IMG/VR virus record: IMGVR_UViG_3300049793_000366
Location: 372,865-436,864 of that record
From: a virus
DNA: 64,000 nt
Reading direction: 5' to 3' (one strand)
The notes under the pieces were generated by a model. The model saw only the letters and a program-made list of their open reading frames with translations. It was not told the DNA's origin and searched no databases. Both the position numbers and the translations under genes were made by a program. Below, piece by piece: positions 1 to 9,547 of the stretch. Positions within the stretch are counted from its first letter, which is position 1. Every line of letters starts with the position of its first letter.

Positions 1-714
1 GTAATCCTCAAATGTTTTAATCTGAATTAATTTATCATTGAAATATACTTTTATACTTGGATTACAACCAGCGATATCAAGTACACGCTTATGCAACAAA
101 CGCATATGTGATTCATCTATACCATTCATACCGAATTTTTCATAATCAGGTGTGTATGATATTTGTGTGAAATTCTTAGTTGCCTTTTTAACCTTAGGTT
201 GAGTCCTGTCTCTCATATTATTAGAGAACGCCTGACTGTACTGGTTCTCACCATCACAGGTATCAATGATGAATTGTTTAGAATAGATATTAGTTAATGT
301 AGAACCTACACCATTTGTACCAGCACCAGTCCTAGATTCATCATCATTAAAGTTTGAACCAGCTTTCAGATTTGAAAATATCATTTCTGGAATCCACTCT
401 TTATGTTCTTTATGTTTTACTACTGGTATACCACCATTATCCCAAATAACAATAGTACCATTATTTATTGATACTTTAATTGTATTCAATTTTGAACCAG
501 AACGTTTGTGTTCATCGACTGAGTTTGTAATAATTTCGTCGAATACTTTTAAAAATCCTGGATTATAAGTAATTGTAGTTAGCTCCATTTTACTTTCCTT
601 GTTAGGAAGGTATTTGTTAGCCGTGTGTGGCTTAATAGACCCGATATACATTCCTGGTCTCTTCAATACGTGTTCTATATCATCTAACTTCTTAAATTTG
701 CTCTCAATGCTCAT
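1..714 (-). CDS. 39: DNA topoisomerase II large (ATPase) subunit, partial
   Basis: The gene starts at 714 and runs off the left edge, so only the first 238 codons are seen. The translation begins MSIESKFKKLDDIEHVLKRP and continues with PGMYIGS, then FDEIITNSVDEH (Bergerat N-box), WDNGGIPV (Mg/ATP-binding DxGxG-like motif) and GAGTNGVGS. These are the ordered motifs of the GHKL ATPase domain of type IIA topoisomerases, as in T4 gp39. It is divergent from the medium subunit gene, with a 119-nt shared intergenic region. The function is unwinding or decatenation of phage DNA during replication. Confidence 0.9.
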   Translation of the reverse strand, partial: MSIESKFKKLDDIEHVLKRPGMYIGSIKPHTANKYLPNKESKMELTTITYNPGFLKVFDEIITNSVDEHKRSGSKLNTIKVSINNGTIVIWDNGGIPVVKHKEHKEWIPEMIFSNLKAGSNFNDDESRTGAGTNGVGSTLTNIYSKQFIIDTCDGENQYSQAFSNNMRDRTQPKVKKATKNFTQISYTPDYEKFGMNGIDESHMRLLHKRVLDIAGCNPSIKVYFNDKLIQIKTFEDY

Positions 715-833
715 ATAATTGGTGAAGTGTCTTTTTTATTATATATGCCATTACGCATTTTACCTTTCTAAACTTTTGTCGGGAAAGGGAATAAAAGTGT
801 AAAAGTTATATTTTTAAAAAATAAAAAGTTTGA

Positions 834-2183
834 ATGTTAGAATCCAAGAGTATTTCACAGTTTTTAGCGGATGAGTATAAAGAGTTTTCTCTCTACACAA
901 TAGAATCGAGAGCTATTCCATCAGTAATTGATGGATTTAAACCAACGCAAAGAAAAATCATACACGTATCAAGTGGTATATGGAAAACCGGATCTGAGAA
1001 GACCCTTAAAGTGTTTCAATTAGCCGGTAAAGTAGCCTCAGATGCATTCTATCATCACGGTAATGCTTCACTTGAGAGTTCAATAATAACAATGGCTCAG
1101 AAGTTTAAAAACAATATGCCATTATTAGAAGAAGACGGACAGTTTGGTTCTCTTCGCGCCCCTGAGCCTGGTGCGCCACGTTATATTGGTACTAAATTAA
1201 ATAAAAACTTCCGATTACTTTATAAGGATTTCGAATTACTTAAATTCAAAGAAGAAGAGGGTGAAGTAATTGAACCAAGATATTTCTTACCAATTATTCC
1301 AACCGTTTTATTAAATGGTTCTTCTGGAATTGCGGTAGGGTTTTCATCAAACGTATTGAATAGAAATCCTAAGGACATCATCGAAGCTTGTCAAAATGTA
1401 TTGAGAGATAAAAAAGTAGGTAGTATAAAACCATTTATACCTGACTTCAAAGGAACATACATACAAGATACTGATAACCCGAAGCGTTGGATTATCAGAG
1501 GTATTTACGAAATTGTTAATACATCAACGGTTAAAATATCAGAACTTCCACCATCAATGACATATGAAAAGTATGAAGAGATATTGGATGAATTAGTTGA
1601 GAAGAAAGCAATTGCTGGTTACGATGATAACAGTAAAGATAAAGTTGATTACACTATTAAGTTCAACAGAGAATCTTTAGCTAAATATCTTGAAGAAGAT
1701 AGACTATGGAAATTACTAAGATTAGAAGAAGCAGAAACAGAAATCTACACAACATTGGATGAGTTTGGTAAATTAAAAATATTTGACTCACCTGACCAAA
1801 TAGTAAAATACTTTGTTGACTTTAGATTAATATACTATCACAAGAGAAAGAAATTTATGTTGGATAAATTACAACATGAAGTAAATGTTTTATCGAATAG
1901 AGGTAAATTTATAAAAGCAATTTTAGATGGTAAGTTAGAAATAAAGAATAGAAAGAAGGAAGAACTTATTAATGATATTGCTAGTTTAGAATTAGCAAAG
2001 ATTGATGATTCATTTGATTACCTTTTACGTATGCCACTTTGGTCTTTAACTAAAGAGTTATTTGATAAATTAAGAGAAGACTTCAAGATAAAGAAGGAAG
2101 AAATTAATGAATTAAAGGCAACGGATCCGAAGGATATGTACAACTTAGACCTATCTGAATTGAAGAAGAAAGTCGTAGGATAG
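834..2183 (+). CDS. 52: DNA topoisomerase II medium (DNA-cleaving) subunit
   Basis: This 449-residue protein matches T4 gp52 (about 440 aa) in size and motifs. The N-terminal part has the GyrA-type winged-helix region with SRAIPSVIDGFKPTQRK. The catalytic tyrosine lies in APRYIGTKL (Y117) and is followed by the tower/coiled-coil region. It would form the cleavage-religation half of the phage topoisomerase with the divergently transcribed ATPase subunit. The C-terminal DNA-wrapping domain of bacterial GyrA is absent, as in T4. Confidence 0.92.
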   Translation: MLESKSISQFLADEYKEFSLYTIESRAIPSVIDGFKPTQRKIIHVSSGIWKTGSEKTLKVFQLAGKVASDAFYHHGNASLESSIITMAQKFKNNMPLLEEDGQFGSLRAPEPGAPRYIGTKLNKNFRLLYKDFELLKFKEEEGEVIEPRYFLPIIPTVLLNGSSGIAVGFSSNVLNRNPKDIIEACQNVLRDKKVGSIKPFIPDFKGTYIQDTDNPKRWIIRGIYEIVNTSTVKISELPPSMTYEKYEEILDELVEKKAIAGYDDNSKDKVDYTIKFNRESLAKYLEEDRLWKLLRLEEAETEIYTTLDEFGKLKIFDSPDQIVKYFVDFRLIYYHKRKKFMLDKLQHEVNVLSNRGKFIKAILDGKLEIKNRKKEELINDIASLELAKIDDSFDYLLRMPLWSLTKELFDKLREDFKIKKEEINELKATDPKDMYNLDLSELKKKVVG

Positions 2184-2201
2184 TAAATATTTTAATATAT
2201 A

Positions 2202-2233
2202 TTTGGATATTGTCCGGAAATTAATTATATTTG
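2202..2233 (+). promoter_or_regulatory. Bacteroidota-type promoter of RNA ligase gene
   Basis: TTTGG at 2202-2206 and TATATTTG at 2226-2233 are separated by about 20 nt, matching the -33/-7 consensus of Bacteroidota primary sigma factor. The predicted transcript start is at or just before the first ATG at 2239. Confidence 0.65.
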
Positions 2234-2238
2234 TATAA

Positions 2239-3582
2239 ATGAAGTGGCTTAAAGAAAGAGATAAATTTAGTATGAACGAATCAGTCGTGGTAAAACACAA
2301 CATACCAACATATGATGAGTGCGTTGAAATGTGCGCTCAGGAATCACCATGTTTCTATGAGACTAAGCTGGTTTTAGATGGATATAATATATCTGTCTTT
2401 AACTATCGTCTTGCTATGTATAGCGATTTCGTTAAACCAATCGCAGATAAGCCACAAATCAAAGCATATGAAATGAGAGGATTAACTTTCGTCTTCAATG
2501 AAGATGGAACAATCTTTAATCGTTTCCTTTTACTTGAGAAGTTCTTTAACTTAAATCAAGTTCCAGAGTCTATGTATTCTATTGTTAAGAACTACAAAAT
2601 AAAGTATGTTAATAACAAAGAAGATGGTTCTATTGCTTCATTTATCAAATTACCGAATGGTAAAATATACGGTAAGTCAAAGATGTCATTTGATAATGAC
2701 CAAGCTGATGGTATCAACAGAGTTTACAAAACTAATAAGCAAATCAAATCACTTGTTGATTGGTGCTTAGATAACGATATCGCGCCTATTTTTGAATATG
2801 TTGCACCACATAATAGAATAGTTCTTAGATACACAACTGAGGACTTAATATTATTGCGTCTAAGAGACAATAAGACTGGTAGGCACATTGACTTAAAGGA
2901 TCATTTAGATAAGATTGGTGAGATTAAAATCGCACCATTTGAAGATGATTTCGATGGTCTTGACCACCTAATTGAATTAGTTGCAAAGCAAACTGATAAA
3001 GAGGGTTGTATTGTACAAGCTGTTGACGAAAATGGTCACGACTTCTTATTTAAGCTTAAAACACCATGGTATTGTGAGAGACACGGTTTATTGACTGAGG
3101 ACTTATACCGTGAGCATATTATTATTGGTTATATCTTACAAGACAAAATTGATGATATTCTTGGACAAATCCCAGAAGAAGAGAAAGAGGCGCACGAAAG
3201 AATCAATAAAATCATCAAGATAGCCAAAAAAGCTATTGCTGATAAAGAAGCTGAAATACTTGGTTTCTATCAAGTTTATTTAGATATGAATGATAGAAAA
3301 GCATTTGCATTAAAGTATCACAGACACCCGTTATTTGCTATGACTATGGCTTATGTTAAAGGTGTATATATGAAAACTCTTTCAAAAGAAGAGATTGCTG
3401 AAATGTACGAAGGTGACTTTGACCGTTTCGCTATGATTCTTAATCAGTGCGAATCATATGAAATAGCTAAAGAATGGCTTAGAGAACAAACTAAGTGGTT
3501 GATGATGGCAAGAGATTGGCTTCAAGACAAAGACCCTACTTTATTTTTCATAGATCCTATCGAAAGTGATGAAGATAACTAA
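2239..3582 (+). CDS. rnlA: RNA ligase, T4 Rnl1 (RnlA) family
   Basis: The protein is 447 aa with the nucleotidyltransferase motif I KEDGS (K127 as the predicted AMP-accepting lysine), EMRGLTFVF upstream as in Rnl1 proteins, and a downstream EGCIVQ/FLFKLKT region corresponding to motifs IV-V. Rnl1 ligases seal RNA ends, classically repairing anticodon loops cut by host anticodon nucleases. That role suits a phage with dozens of tRNA genes. The promoter -7 element ends 5 nt before the first ATG, so either the mRNA is leaderless or the real start is Met12 at 2272. An intrinsic terminator overlaps the stop codon. Confidence 0.85.
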   Translation: MKWLKERDKFSMNESVVVKHNIPTYDECVEMCAQESPCFYETKLVLDGYNISVFNYRLAMYSDFVKPIADKPQIKAYEMRGLTFVFNEDGTIFNRFLLLEKFFNLNQVPESMYSIVKNYKIKYVNNKEDGSIASFIKLPNGKIYGKSKMSFDNDQADGINRVYKTNKQIKSLVDWCLDNDIAPIFEYVAPHNRIVLRYTTEDLILLRLRDNKTGRHIDLKDHLDKIGEIKIAPFEDDFDGLDHLIELVAKQTDKEGCIVQAVDENGHDFLFKLKTPWYCERHGLLTEDLYREHIIIGYILQDKIDDILGQIPEEEKEAHERINKIIKIAKKAIADKEAEILGFYQVYLDMNDRKAFALKYHRHPLFAMTMAYVKGVYMKTLSKEEIAEMYEGDFDRFAMILNQCESYEIAKEWLREQTKWLMMARDWLQDKDPTLFFIDPIESDEDN

Positions 3583-3608
3583 CCCTGAACTAAAGTTCAG
3601 GGTTTTTT
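3582..3608 (+). terminator. Intrinsic terminator after RNA ligase
   Basis: Perfect inverted repeat ACCCTGAAC/GTTCAGGGT with a 4-nt loop followed by six T, starting at the last base of the RNA ligase stop codon. Confidence 0.85.
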
Positions 3609-3649
3609 ATTTTGGCTTTTTAATATATAATAAAAAGCAAATAATTCAT

Positions 3650-4816
3650 ATGTCATGTTGTGGTGGTAGTAATAGACTTCTTGGTAATAACAATAACGTA
3701 ATCAAGTATTATGGCTCAGACCTAATAGCGGTTGAGGGTTCAAACACTGTTGCGAAATTGCCATTGGGATTCATCAGAATACCATATAAACAAGTATTAA
3801 CAAGTCGTATCATATTAAAACCTGGTCAATCAAACTACTTACTTAACTTTTTAGGTATGGGTGACAATGCTAATTTACTATGTCTTACTGCTAAATATGA
3901 ACTTAAAGCTAAAATAGAAACAGAAAACTACGTTCAGTACAATTATTTTGATGATTTCTCAAGAATGTATGCTTTCAATACTGTTTTAACTCTTTCTGGT
4001 AACTCTACAAACAGAGTTAAACAGATATACTTACACAATCCAAATCAAGACTATTCAGTTACGATAGAAGTTATGTGTGCTGTTATTGATGAGACTTATT
4101 CATTCTTTAACTCTACGAGTGGTCAGGATATGGCTTTCTCTGGATTAGCATATACAGACATCGTTACATGGGTTCCGGGTGAATCTATTGCGATTTTAAA
4201 TAGTACAAACGCAGTTCCACCATTAGGTGGTGTGCCGATGGCATATATTCAATTACAGAATATTTCTTCTATTGAGAGAGTTGGTAAGATTTTAATTATC
4301 GATGATACATCTTTAGGTTATATCTACCTTGATTTTACTGACGAATTTAATGCTGAACAAGCACAATCATTAATATCATGGGCTACTGAAGGTACTGATA
4401 GAGTTATTCAAGACCTTGACCCAAGAGCCGATTTATTGGATCCTATAATTTATTTTACATCGGATATCACATTGGTTGGTGCTACTGTTGCTGGTCCTTA
4501 TAACTCAGACCAAGGTGACTACTTTGACTCTGCTACTATATCACTTGGTACATACAGTGGTGCTATCACTAAGCTTGATATCATCAACTACACAATTGAT
4601 TATGTATATGATAACAGAGGTGGTCTTACTGGTAGTACAGCAGGTGATGGTTTAATCACACTTACAGCATCAAACATTATTGTTACTGGAACTGCAAATA
4701 CACCACTTACTTATATCACAGTACCAGGAACATATTCTGTTACGTTTGATATTACCGACATTGCTGCTAACACAGTTGACCTTACTAACTATGTTATATT
4801 AAATGTAACGTCTTAA
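3650..4816 (+). CDS. Probable virion protein, Ig-like C-terminal region
   Basis: I chose Met at 3650 (MSCCGGSNRLLG), because the in-frame upstream extension to 3566 crosses the terminator of the previous gene and a TAATATATA element sits at 3621-3629. The 388-aa product is rich in Thr, Ser, Asn, Gly and Ile with almost no charged clusters. Its last 100 residues have the beta-rich pattern of bacterial Ig-like/PKD folds (ITLTASNIIVTGTANTPLTY, YSVTFDITD). It reads into the next gene with a 2-nt gap. A structural or tail-decoration role is inferred from composition, the late-type upstream element and the neighbour; no family was recognised. Confidence 0.6.
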   Translation: MSCCGGSNRLLGNNNNVIKYYGSDLIAVEGSNTVAKLPLGFIRIPYKQVLTSRIILKPGQSNYLLNFLGMGDNANLLCLTAKYELKAKIETENYVQYNYFDDFSRMYAFNTVLTLSGNSTNRVKQIYLHNPNQDYSVTIEVMCAVIDETYSFFNSTSGQDMAFSGLAYTDIVTWVPGESIAILNSTNAVPPLGGVPMAYIQLQNISSIERVGKILIIDDTSLGYIYLDFTDEFNAEQAQSLISWATEGTDRVIQDLDPRADLLDPIIYFTSDITLVGATVAGPYNSDQGDYFDSATISLGTYSGAITKLDIINYTIDYVYDNRGGLTGSTAGDGLITLTASNIIVTGTANTPLTYITVPGTYSVTFDITDIAANTVDLTNYVILNVTS

Positions 4817-4818
4817 CA

Positions 4819-5328
4819 ATGGCTAACTTTATAAGAACAAACTTCCTTGTACAACCATCAACTGGTGATACTGCTGTTTTCTTCAAAGATAAAAACGGTA
4901 ATATTGTTCATGAGATTTTTGTTAAAACTATAACAGCTATATGGCACGATGGTCCAACTGTTAAGATTAAAAAGGACTCATCATCAAAGCCAACCATATT
5001 AGATTTCTCAACGTCACAAGAAGCATCAGTAGCTCTACAAATAGCTAATAAAGCTATTGAAGATATTAAAGCTACATTACCATCTGGTGATATAAATCAG
5101 GATATTATAGATTATATTGATTTGAGATTTTCACAATCATCTTTTCAGTATCATCAATTAACACCAATAACAAATTGGTTGATAACACATAACTTAGATA
5201 AGTTTCCAAGCGTAACAGTAACAGATAACTCATTATACGAAATAGAAGGATTAGTTAGATATTTAGATTCTAACACTGTTATGGTTTTATTTAACCAGGC
5301 TGTTGAGGGTTGGGTTTATATCAATTAA
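4819..5328 (+). CDS. Phage virion/tail-associated protein with C-terminal tail-fibre-type domain
   Basis: The 169-aa product has a helical middle (ASVALQIANKAIEDIKATLPS) and a C-terminal 50 residues of the type NWLITHNLDKFPSVTVTDNS, ending with NTVMVLFNQAVEGWVYIN. A block of this form (W-x-I-x-HNL-x-KxPSVTV ... NxVxVxF ... GxxY) is a small domain seen repeatedly at the ends of phage structural proteins. It is cotranscribed with the preceding virion gene. The precise role in the particle cannot be told. Confidence 0.6.
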   Translation: MANFIRTNFLVQPSTGDTAVFFKDKNGNIVHEIFVKTITAIWHDGPTVKIKKDSSSKPTILDFSTSQEASVALQIANKAIEDIKATLPSGDINQDIIDYIDLRFSQSSFQYHQLTPITNWLITHNLDKFPSVTVTDNSLYEIEGLVRYLDSNTVMVLFNQAVEGWVYIN

Positions 5329-5898
5329 TTATTTACCAGCTAAATAAACTCTTAACTTAGCTAATAACAATTCAGTTATTAAATCACTTGGATTCAAATG
5401 GTCTCTATATTTAATATCAACCTTAACTGACTTACTGATACTTTCATTTTTAGTACCATCACCTCTCGCGATTACTTCGTGGTAGTCATTTTCAGTAAGA
5501 GGCACTAAACAATAATAAAATTGTGATGTAGTTGTTTTACAAGCAAACACGGGTCTTTCAAATTCAAATTGATATCCTTCTCTAAGAACAATACCAGCTT
5601 CTTCTTCAAGTTCTCTTTTCAAAGCTTGCTCAGGAGATTCACCAGTTTCAATTCTACCAGCAACAACAGTTAGGAAATAGTCATTACCTTCTACTTTTTT
5701 GAAAGTAGGTATATATTCTTGTCTAACAATAATTTGATTCTCTTCAATTAAATATGGTAAACAAGCAACAACATTAGGTTCTTCTACCACTACCCAATCC
5801 TCAAAGTTAGTTACTTTTAAAAAGTCATTCTCAAATATAACTGGTTCGTCAGTTGGTGACGCTGGTTTTTTCTTTATAATTTTGCTGAATTTGTCCAT
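5329..5898 (-). CDS. Nudix hydrolase (ADP-ribose pyrophosphatase-like)
   Basis: A complete Nudix box is visible, GRIETGESPEQALKRELEEE followed by AGI, fitting Gx5Ex7REUxEExGU. The region before it (VACLPYLIEENQIIVRQEY) resembles the beta strands of NudF-type ADP-ribose pyrophosphatases. The likely reaction is hydrolysis of a nucleoside diphosphate derivative. Upstream on this strand a TAATATATA element ends 4 nt before the ATG. It ends back to back with the preceding + strand virion gene. Confidence 0.85.
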   Translation of the reverse strand: MDKFSKIIKKKPASPTDEPVIFENDFLKVTNFEDWVVVEEPNVVACLPYLIEENQIIVRQEYIPTFKKVEGNDYFLTVVAGRIETGESPEQALKRELEEEAGIVLREGYQFEFERPVFACKTTTSQFYYCLVPLTENDYHEVIARGDGTKNESISKSVKVDIKYRDHLNPSDLITELLLAKLRVYLAGK

Positions 5899-5915
5899 AG
5901 TTTATATATTAAAAT

Positions 5916-8177
5916 TTATATGTCGAATGACGGAAGAATTAAAGTTGAGTTTGCATTATCTCCGAATATCAACGCTGATGAGTCTCTTATGATTGTTTGA
6001 TTCAATACTTTGTTATGAGTATCTTCTGCTATAACATCATTGAATAATCTAATGTTGGTCATATTAGAATCAGAACCTAACACTGACATTTCAACATTTT
6101 CCAATGCGAATTCAAACGGTGTGATATCTGCTTCATATGTACTAACTAATAACAACTTAGATGAACCAAGATTACCAGCATCACTTTCTATTGATACATT
6201 ACGTTTGTATATGTAATGAGTTATTTTACCTTGTCTTTGGTCAAGATTTAATAGGTAGCAATACCAAACATCTTCGCTTAATTCCGTAGCGGTTGATGCA
6301 GTAGAACCAGATAAGTTATATTGCGATACAGTACCATTGTAAGTAAAGTTAATGTTATCAGCTTCTAAATCTATTCTATAACCAACCTCATTCACATCAT
6401 CATAATTATTGATGAAATTATATTTCTCATTGATAACATAGTTATTCAATTTAAACCATAACATAAACGCTCTGTTATCACCCTTCTGTAATAAAGAATC
6501 AGCAGATGTGTATGTAACAGCAGGAGTATCATAAGTAACTGAATTCATATCATAGTTTGATTTGCTTAATACAAGAGTTGAGTTCTCAATAAGTTCTTTA
6601 TTTATCTTAGCTAAAACTTTATGTCTTACAACATCTCTTGTAAGAGTTCTATATTGGTCTTTGTTAGCAACATCTTTTAAATCATTAGTTGCTTCTAATC
6701 CAAATAATTCATCAATAGTTGAATTCTTAGTAAGTTCTTTAACCTTATTAGAAATTTCAACATCAGTGATTTGAACATTCGCAAGCTGGCTCCATTTCTT
6801 AAGCATTACTTTATAGTAAATAGATGCATTATTAAACTGTCTGAATGGTTGTGCGTGTTCAACTCTAAACATTCTACTTATTTCCGGAAAATATAAGAAG
6901 TCATCTTTGTGTGGTCTACGTTGAACACCGAAGATACTCTTAAAGTTTTCTTTAGTAATATGTATTTCAAATGTATCGAATAATGATAAATCAAATTGAT
7001 TCATTACTATCTGATTATCAGGGAAGTTATTCTGGTCAACAGAAACTTTAACTACACCATCACAAGCAACATTTAATAATTGATACTCGTGGAACGTGTG
7101 GTCAATACCATTTGAATCAGCATCAGTAGCAAAGTACACAACATCGAATCCAAGAATACTTGTTGCTTGATTTGCTAATACGTTTAACAAATCAGTTGCT
7201 TGATTCAAAGCATATGGTTTAAATAATTGACTCTTCTGTGCATCATTCAACGGCTTTATTAAATCTGTTAAAGGCCCACAATATTTAGACACGTCTAAAA
7301 ATCCACCATCAGACGGTGGTAAATCACTATCATTCGCTGTGTTTGAGAATGATGCAATTATACTCTGAGCATTATCTCTTATTCCAAATAAATTAGATTT
7401 TAAATAATCCAATGAAACATTTTGAAAGTCACCGATGATATTGAAATCATAAATATAAACATCACTTGTTGTTTTGTTTGTAAATTGATATTCAACCTCA
7501 AAGAATCTTATTGGATTAATACGTGCGCTAATAGCATTATCTTTATTAAGTGGTTCCCACTTCGTCCAGTTTCTTTTATTATCTTGTGTATATCTCCATT
7601 CAGTTTTAATTGAATCGTTATTTGATGATAGTAATTCTATATCATCTATTCTAAATACTTTATAAACATAAGGTGGTGAGTAAATAACAGACTGTGTTGC
7701 TGATAACTTAATAGTAGGTTCAGTTGTCTCAAGTCTTTCTATATCACCTTCGATACTATATTCTTTTATTGAAATGATTCCAGATAATGAAATACCTTTT
7801 CTAACCCATTTTATTTGAATAGCTGATGTAGCAGAAGGGTCAAGATTAGGAAAATCGCTTATATCAAAGTAATTCTTCTTATATACAATTGAAGTAGTTG
7901 CTCCTGTAACAGTTTCTTCACTTTTCTTAGTGGTAATTTGATACCATTCAGAATAGTTCACACCGTTATCAACGGATGCTCTCCACCATCTCTCTAAATA
8001 TCGATTTTCTGTCTCATTGGTGGTCATATCATACAATTCACAGAATTTAATCACATCAGTTAGTCCACTACCGGACACTATCTGTTGTTGATTAACGAGT
8101 GAAAAATCAAGGGTAGTACTGAACTGATCCTCAATGATTACTGTACCATTCTGGGTATTGTAGTTAATTTCTTGCAT
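5916..8177 (-). CDS. Large virion protein with ConA/laminin-G-like C-terminal domain
   Basis: The 753-aa protein is beta-rich, low in Cys and acidic. Residues from about 560 to 750 (AFMLWFKLNNYVINEKYNFI, RIDLEADNINFTYNG, WYCYLLNLDQRQGKITHYIY) look like a concanavalin/laminin-G jelly roll. The N-terminal half has repeated IKWVRKG / IKTEWRYTQDN-like strands (WRxSxDNGxxWxxWxx). The gene has a TAATATATA element 6 nt before the ATG and lies among structural genes, so a baseplate or tail-fibre role is inferred. No family name is assigned. Confidence 0.6.
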   Translation of the reverse strand: MQEINYNTQNGTVIIEDQFSTTLDFSLVNQQQIVSGSGLTDVIKFCELYDMTTNETENRYLERWWRASVDNGVNYSEWYQITTKKSEETVTGATTSIVYKKNYFDISDFPNLDPSATSAIQIKWVRKGISLSGIISIKEYSIEGDIERLETTEPTIKLSATQSVIYSPPYVYKVFRIDDIELLSSNNDSIKTEWRYTQDNKRNWTKWEPLNKDNAISARINPIRFFEVEYQFTNKTTSDVYIYDFNIIGDFQNVSLDYLKSNLFGIRDNAQSIIASFSNTANDSDLPPSDGGFLDVSKYCGPLTDLIKPLNDAQKSQLFKPYALNQATDLLNVLANQATSILGFDVVYFATDADSNGIDHTFHEYQLLNVACDGVVKVSVDQNNFPDNQIVMNQFDLSLFDTFEIHITKENFKSIFGVQRRPHKDDFLYFPEISRMFRVEHAQPFRQFNNASIYYKVMLKKWSQLANVQITDVEISNKVKELTKNSTIDELFGLEATNDLKDVANKDQYRTLTRDVVRHKVLAKINKELIENSTLVLSKSNYDMNSVTYDTPAVTYTSADSLLQKGDNRAFMLWFKLNNYVINEKYNFINNYDDVNEVGYRIDLEADNINFTYNGTVSQYNLSGSTASTATELSEDVWYCYLLNLDQRQGKITHYIYKRNVSIESDAGNLGSSKLLLVSTYEADITPFEFALENVEMSVLGSDSNMTNIRLFNDVIAEDTHNKVLNQTIIRDSSALIFGDNANSTLILPSFDI

Positions 8178-8236
8178 ATGACTTATATATTAAAATTATA
8201 GCGTTGGAATTCAGATTTAACATTTATAGATAAATG

Positions 8237-8268
8237 TTTGGTTATTGTATAGAATGTCCTTATATTTG
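8237..8268 (+). promoter_or_regulatory. Bacteroidota-type promoter of peptidase operon
   Basis: TTTGG (8237-8241) and TATATTTG (8261-8268), 19 nt apart, located 31 nt before the ATG of the peptidase gene. Confidence 0.65.
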
Positions 8269-8299
8269 TGTAGGATTTATAAAAATATCCAGTTGAAAG

Positions 8300-9457
8300 A
8301 TGAACATTAAACAAACATTCCTTAAACTGACAAGTCACACTTACCCACATGGGACTGAGAGTGCGGTGTTGCCACTACTACCTAAGGAATTGAATACGGA
8401 TGAATTTGGTAATCTTTACATAGAGATTGGAACTACAACAACAATGTTCGCTTCTCATTTAGATACAGCCACTAAGGCTGATTGCCCTGTAAAACACGTA
8501 TTTGATAATAATATTATCAAAACTGATGGTACTTCTATTCTTGGTGCTGACGATAAAGCTGGTGTAACCATCATGCTTCATATGATTGAGAAGAAAATAC
8601 CTGGTTTATACTATTTTTTCTTAGGTGAAGAAGTCGGTTGTGTCGGCTCTAAAAAATTAGCAGAAAAGCTAAAAACAACAAACATTTACCCACATATCAA
8701 AAAATGTATATCATTCGATAGACGCGGTACTAAATCGGTAATTAGCTTTCAATTCGGCACTCGATGCTGTTCTGATAACTTCGCTAAAGACCTTTCTTCT
8801 AAGATAAACTCAGTTAGTACATTAAAGCTTGAACCAGACCCAACTGGTCTTTATACTGACTCAGCACAATTTATTAAAATATTTCCTGAGTGTACAAATA
8901 TCTCAGTTGGTTACCAAAATGAGCATACATTCAATGAGCTTCAAGATATTGTATACCTTGAACAACTTGCTGATGCCGTTATTAAAATTGACTGGGAAAA
9001 GCTTGTTGTAGAAAGAGATCCATCTGTTACTGAATACGACTATAACGATGATTACTACGGTACTCAGTATGGTCAATACAGGAACAATTATAAGTCTTGG
9101 AACTATGGTAATAGAAACTACAACAATAGTGGTTTCTATGGTAGTGGTAGCAAAACAAAGGAAAAACCAGTAACTAAGAAGCAACACTTCTATGATGAAA
9201 AGTGGGAACACGTTACTACCATTGAGTCTGAGCTTGGTGAGATTACTAAAATAAATCTTCACCCAGAGAGATTGAAAGCAGAGTCTAACCTAATTCAGGA
9301 TTTGTTTGACATACTTGAGATTAAAGCAGAGACTTATACATGGGATGGGCTTGAATTGGTTGTAAATTACAGAAATAATGGTAAGACTGTATTCACTCGA
9401 AAGAAGTTAATGGATTTCTTACCTGAGATAGATTACACAGACTTCGTTGCAAAATGA
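8300..9457 (+). CDS. Zinc metallopeptidase, M20/M28/M42 clan
   Basis: The metal-binding signature of co-catalytic dizinc peptidases is visible in order: FASHLDTA (H53, D55), ILGADDKAG (D84/D85), FLGEEVGCVGS (catalytic E110, ligand E111), SFDRRG and TDSAQF. Tripeptidase T and M42 aminopeptidases share this layout. The last third (about residue 245 to 290) is an unusual Tyr/Asn/Gly-rich tract (YDYNDDYYGTQYGQYRNNY), followed by a C-terminal domain not recognised. A role in peptide recycling during infection is inferred. The stop overlaps the start of the next small ORF. Confidence 0.8.
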   Translation: MNIKQTFLKLTSHTYPHGTESAVLPLLPKELNTDEFGNLYIEIGTTTTMFASHLDTATKADCPVKHVFDNNIIKTDGTSILGADDKAGVTIMLHMIEKKIPGLYYFFLGEEVGCVGSKKLAEKLKTTNIYPHIKKCISFDRRGTKSVISFQFGTRCCSDNFAKDLSSKINSVSTLKLEPDPTGLYTDSAQFIKIFPECTNISVGYQNEHTFNELQDIVYLEQLADAVIKIDWEKLVVERDPSVTEYDYNDDYYGTQYGQYRNNYKSWNYGNRNYNNSGFYGSGSKTKEKPVTKKQHFYDEKWEHVTTIESELGEITKINLHPERLKAESNLIQDLFDILEIKAETYTWDGLELVVNYRNNGKTVFTRKKLMDFLPEIDYTDFVAK

Positions 9458-9546
9458 AATTAGTAGACTTTGAATATTACGCGATACTCACCGTAGCAGG
9501 CTGTGCCTTTCTATATTGGGTTTTCACTAAACTAAAGAAACGATAA
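9454..9546 (+). CDS. Single-span membrane miniprotein
   Basis: This 30-codon ORF begins with an ATG overlapping the TGA of the peptidase (ATGA) and ends 1 nt before the coaD start, so it fits tightly in the operon. Its product is a hydrophobic helix (YYAILTVAGCAFLYWVF) followed by a basic tail (TKLKKR), the form of a single membrane anchor with the positive end inside. The function is unknown. The overlaps and composition are the only support. Confidence 0.5.
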   Translation: MKLVDFEYYAILTVAGCAFLYWVFTKLKKR

Positions 9547-9547
9547 T

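Noticed and set aside
3566-3649. N-terminal extension of the 3650 virion gene
   Set aside because: It would be translated through the intrinsic terminator of the RNA ligase gene; the in-frame ATG at 3650 after TAATATATA is a better start.
8903-9262. Antisense ORF inside the peptidase gene
   Set aside because: It lies wholly within a well-supported gene, has a biased Ile/Val/Thr composition from antisense of the Tyr/Asn tract, and has no start signals.
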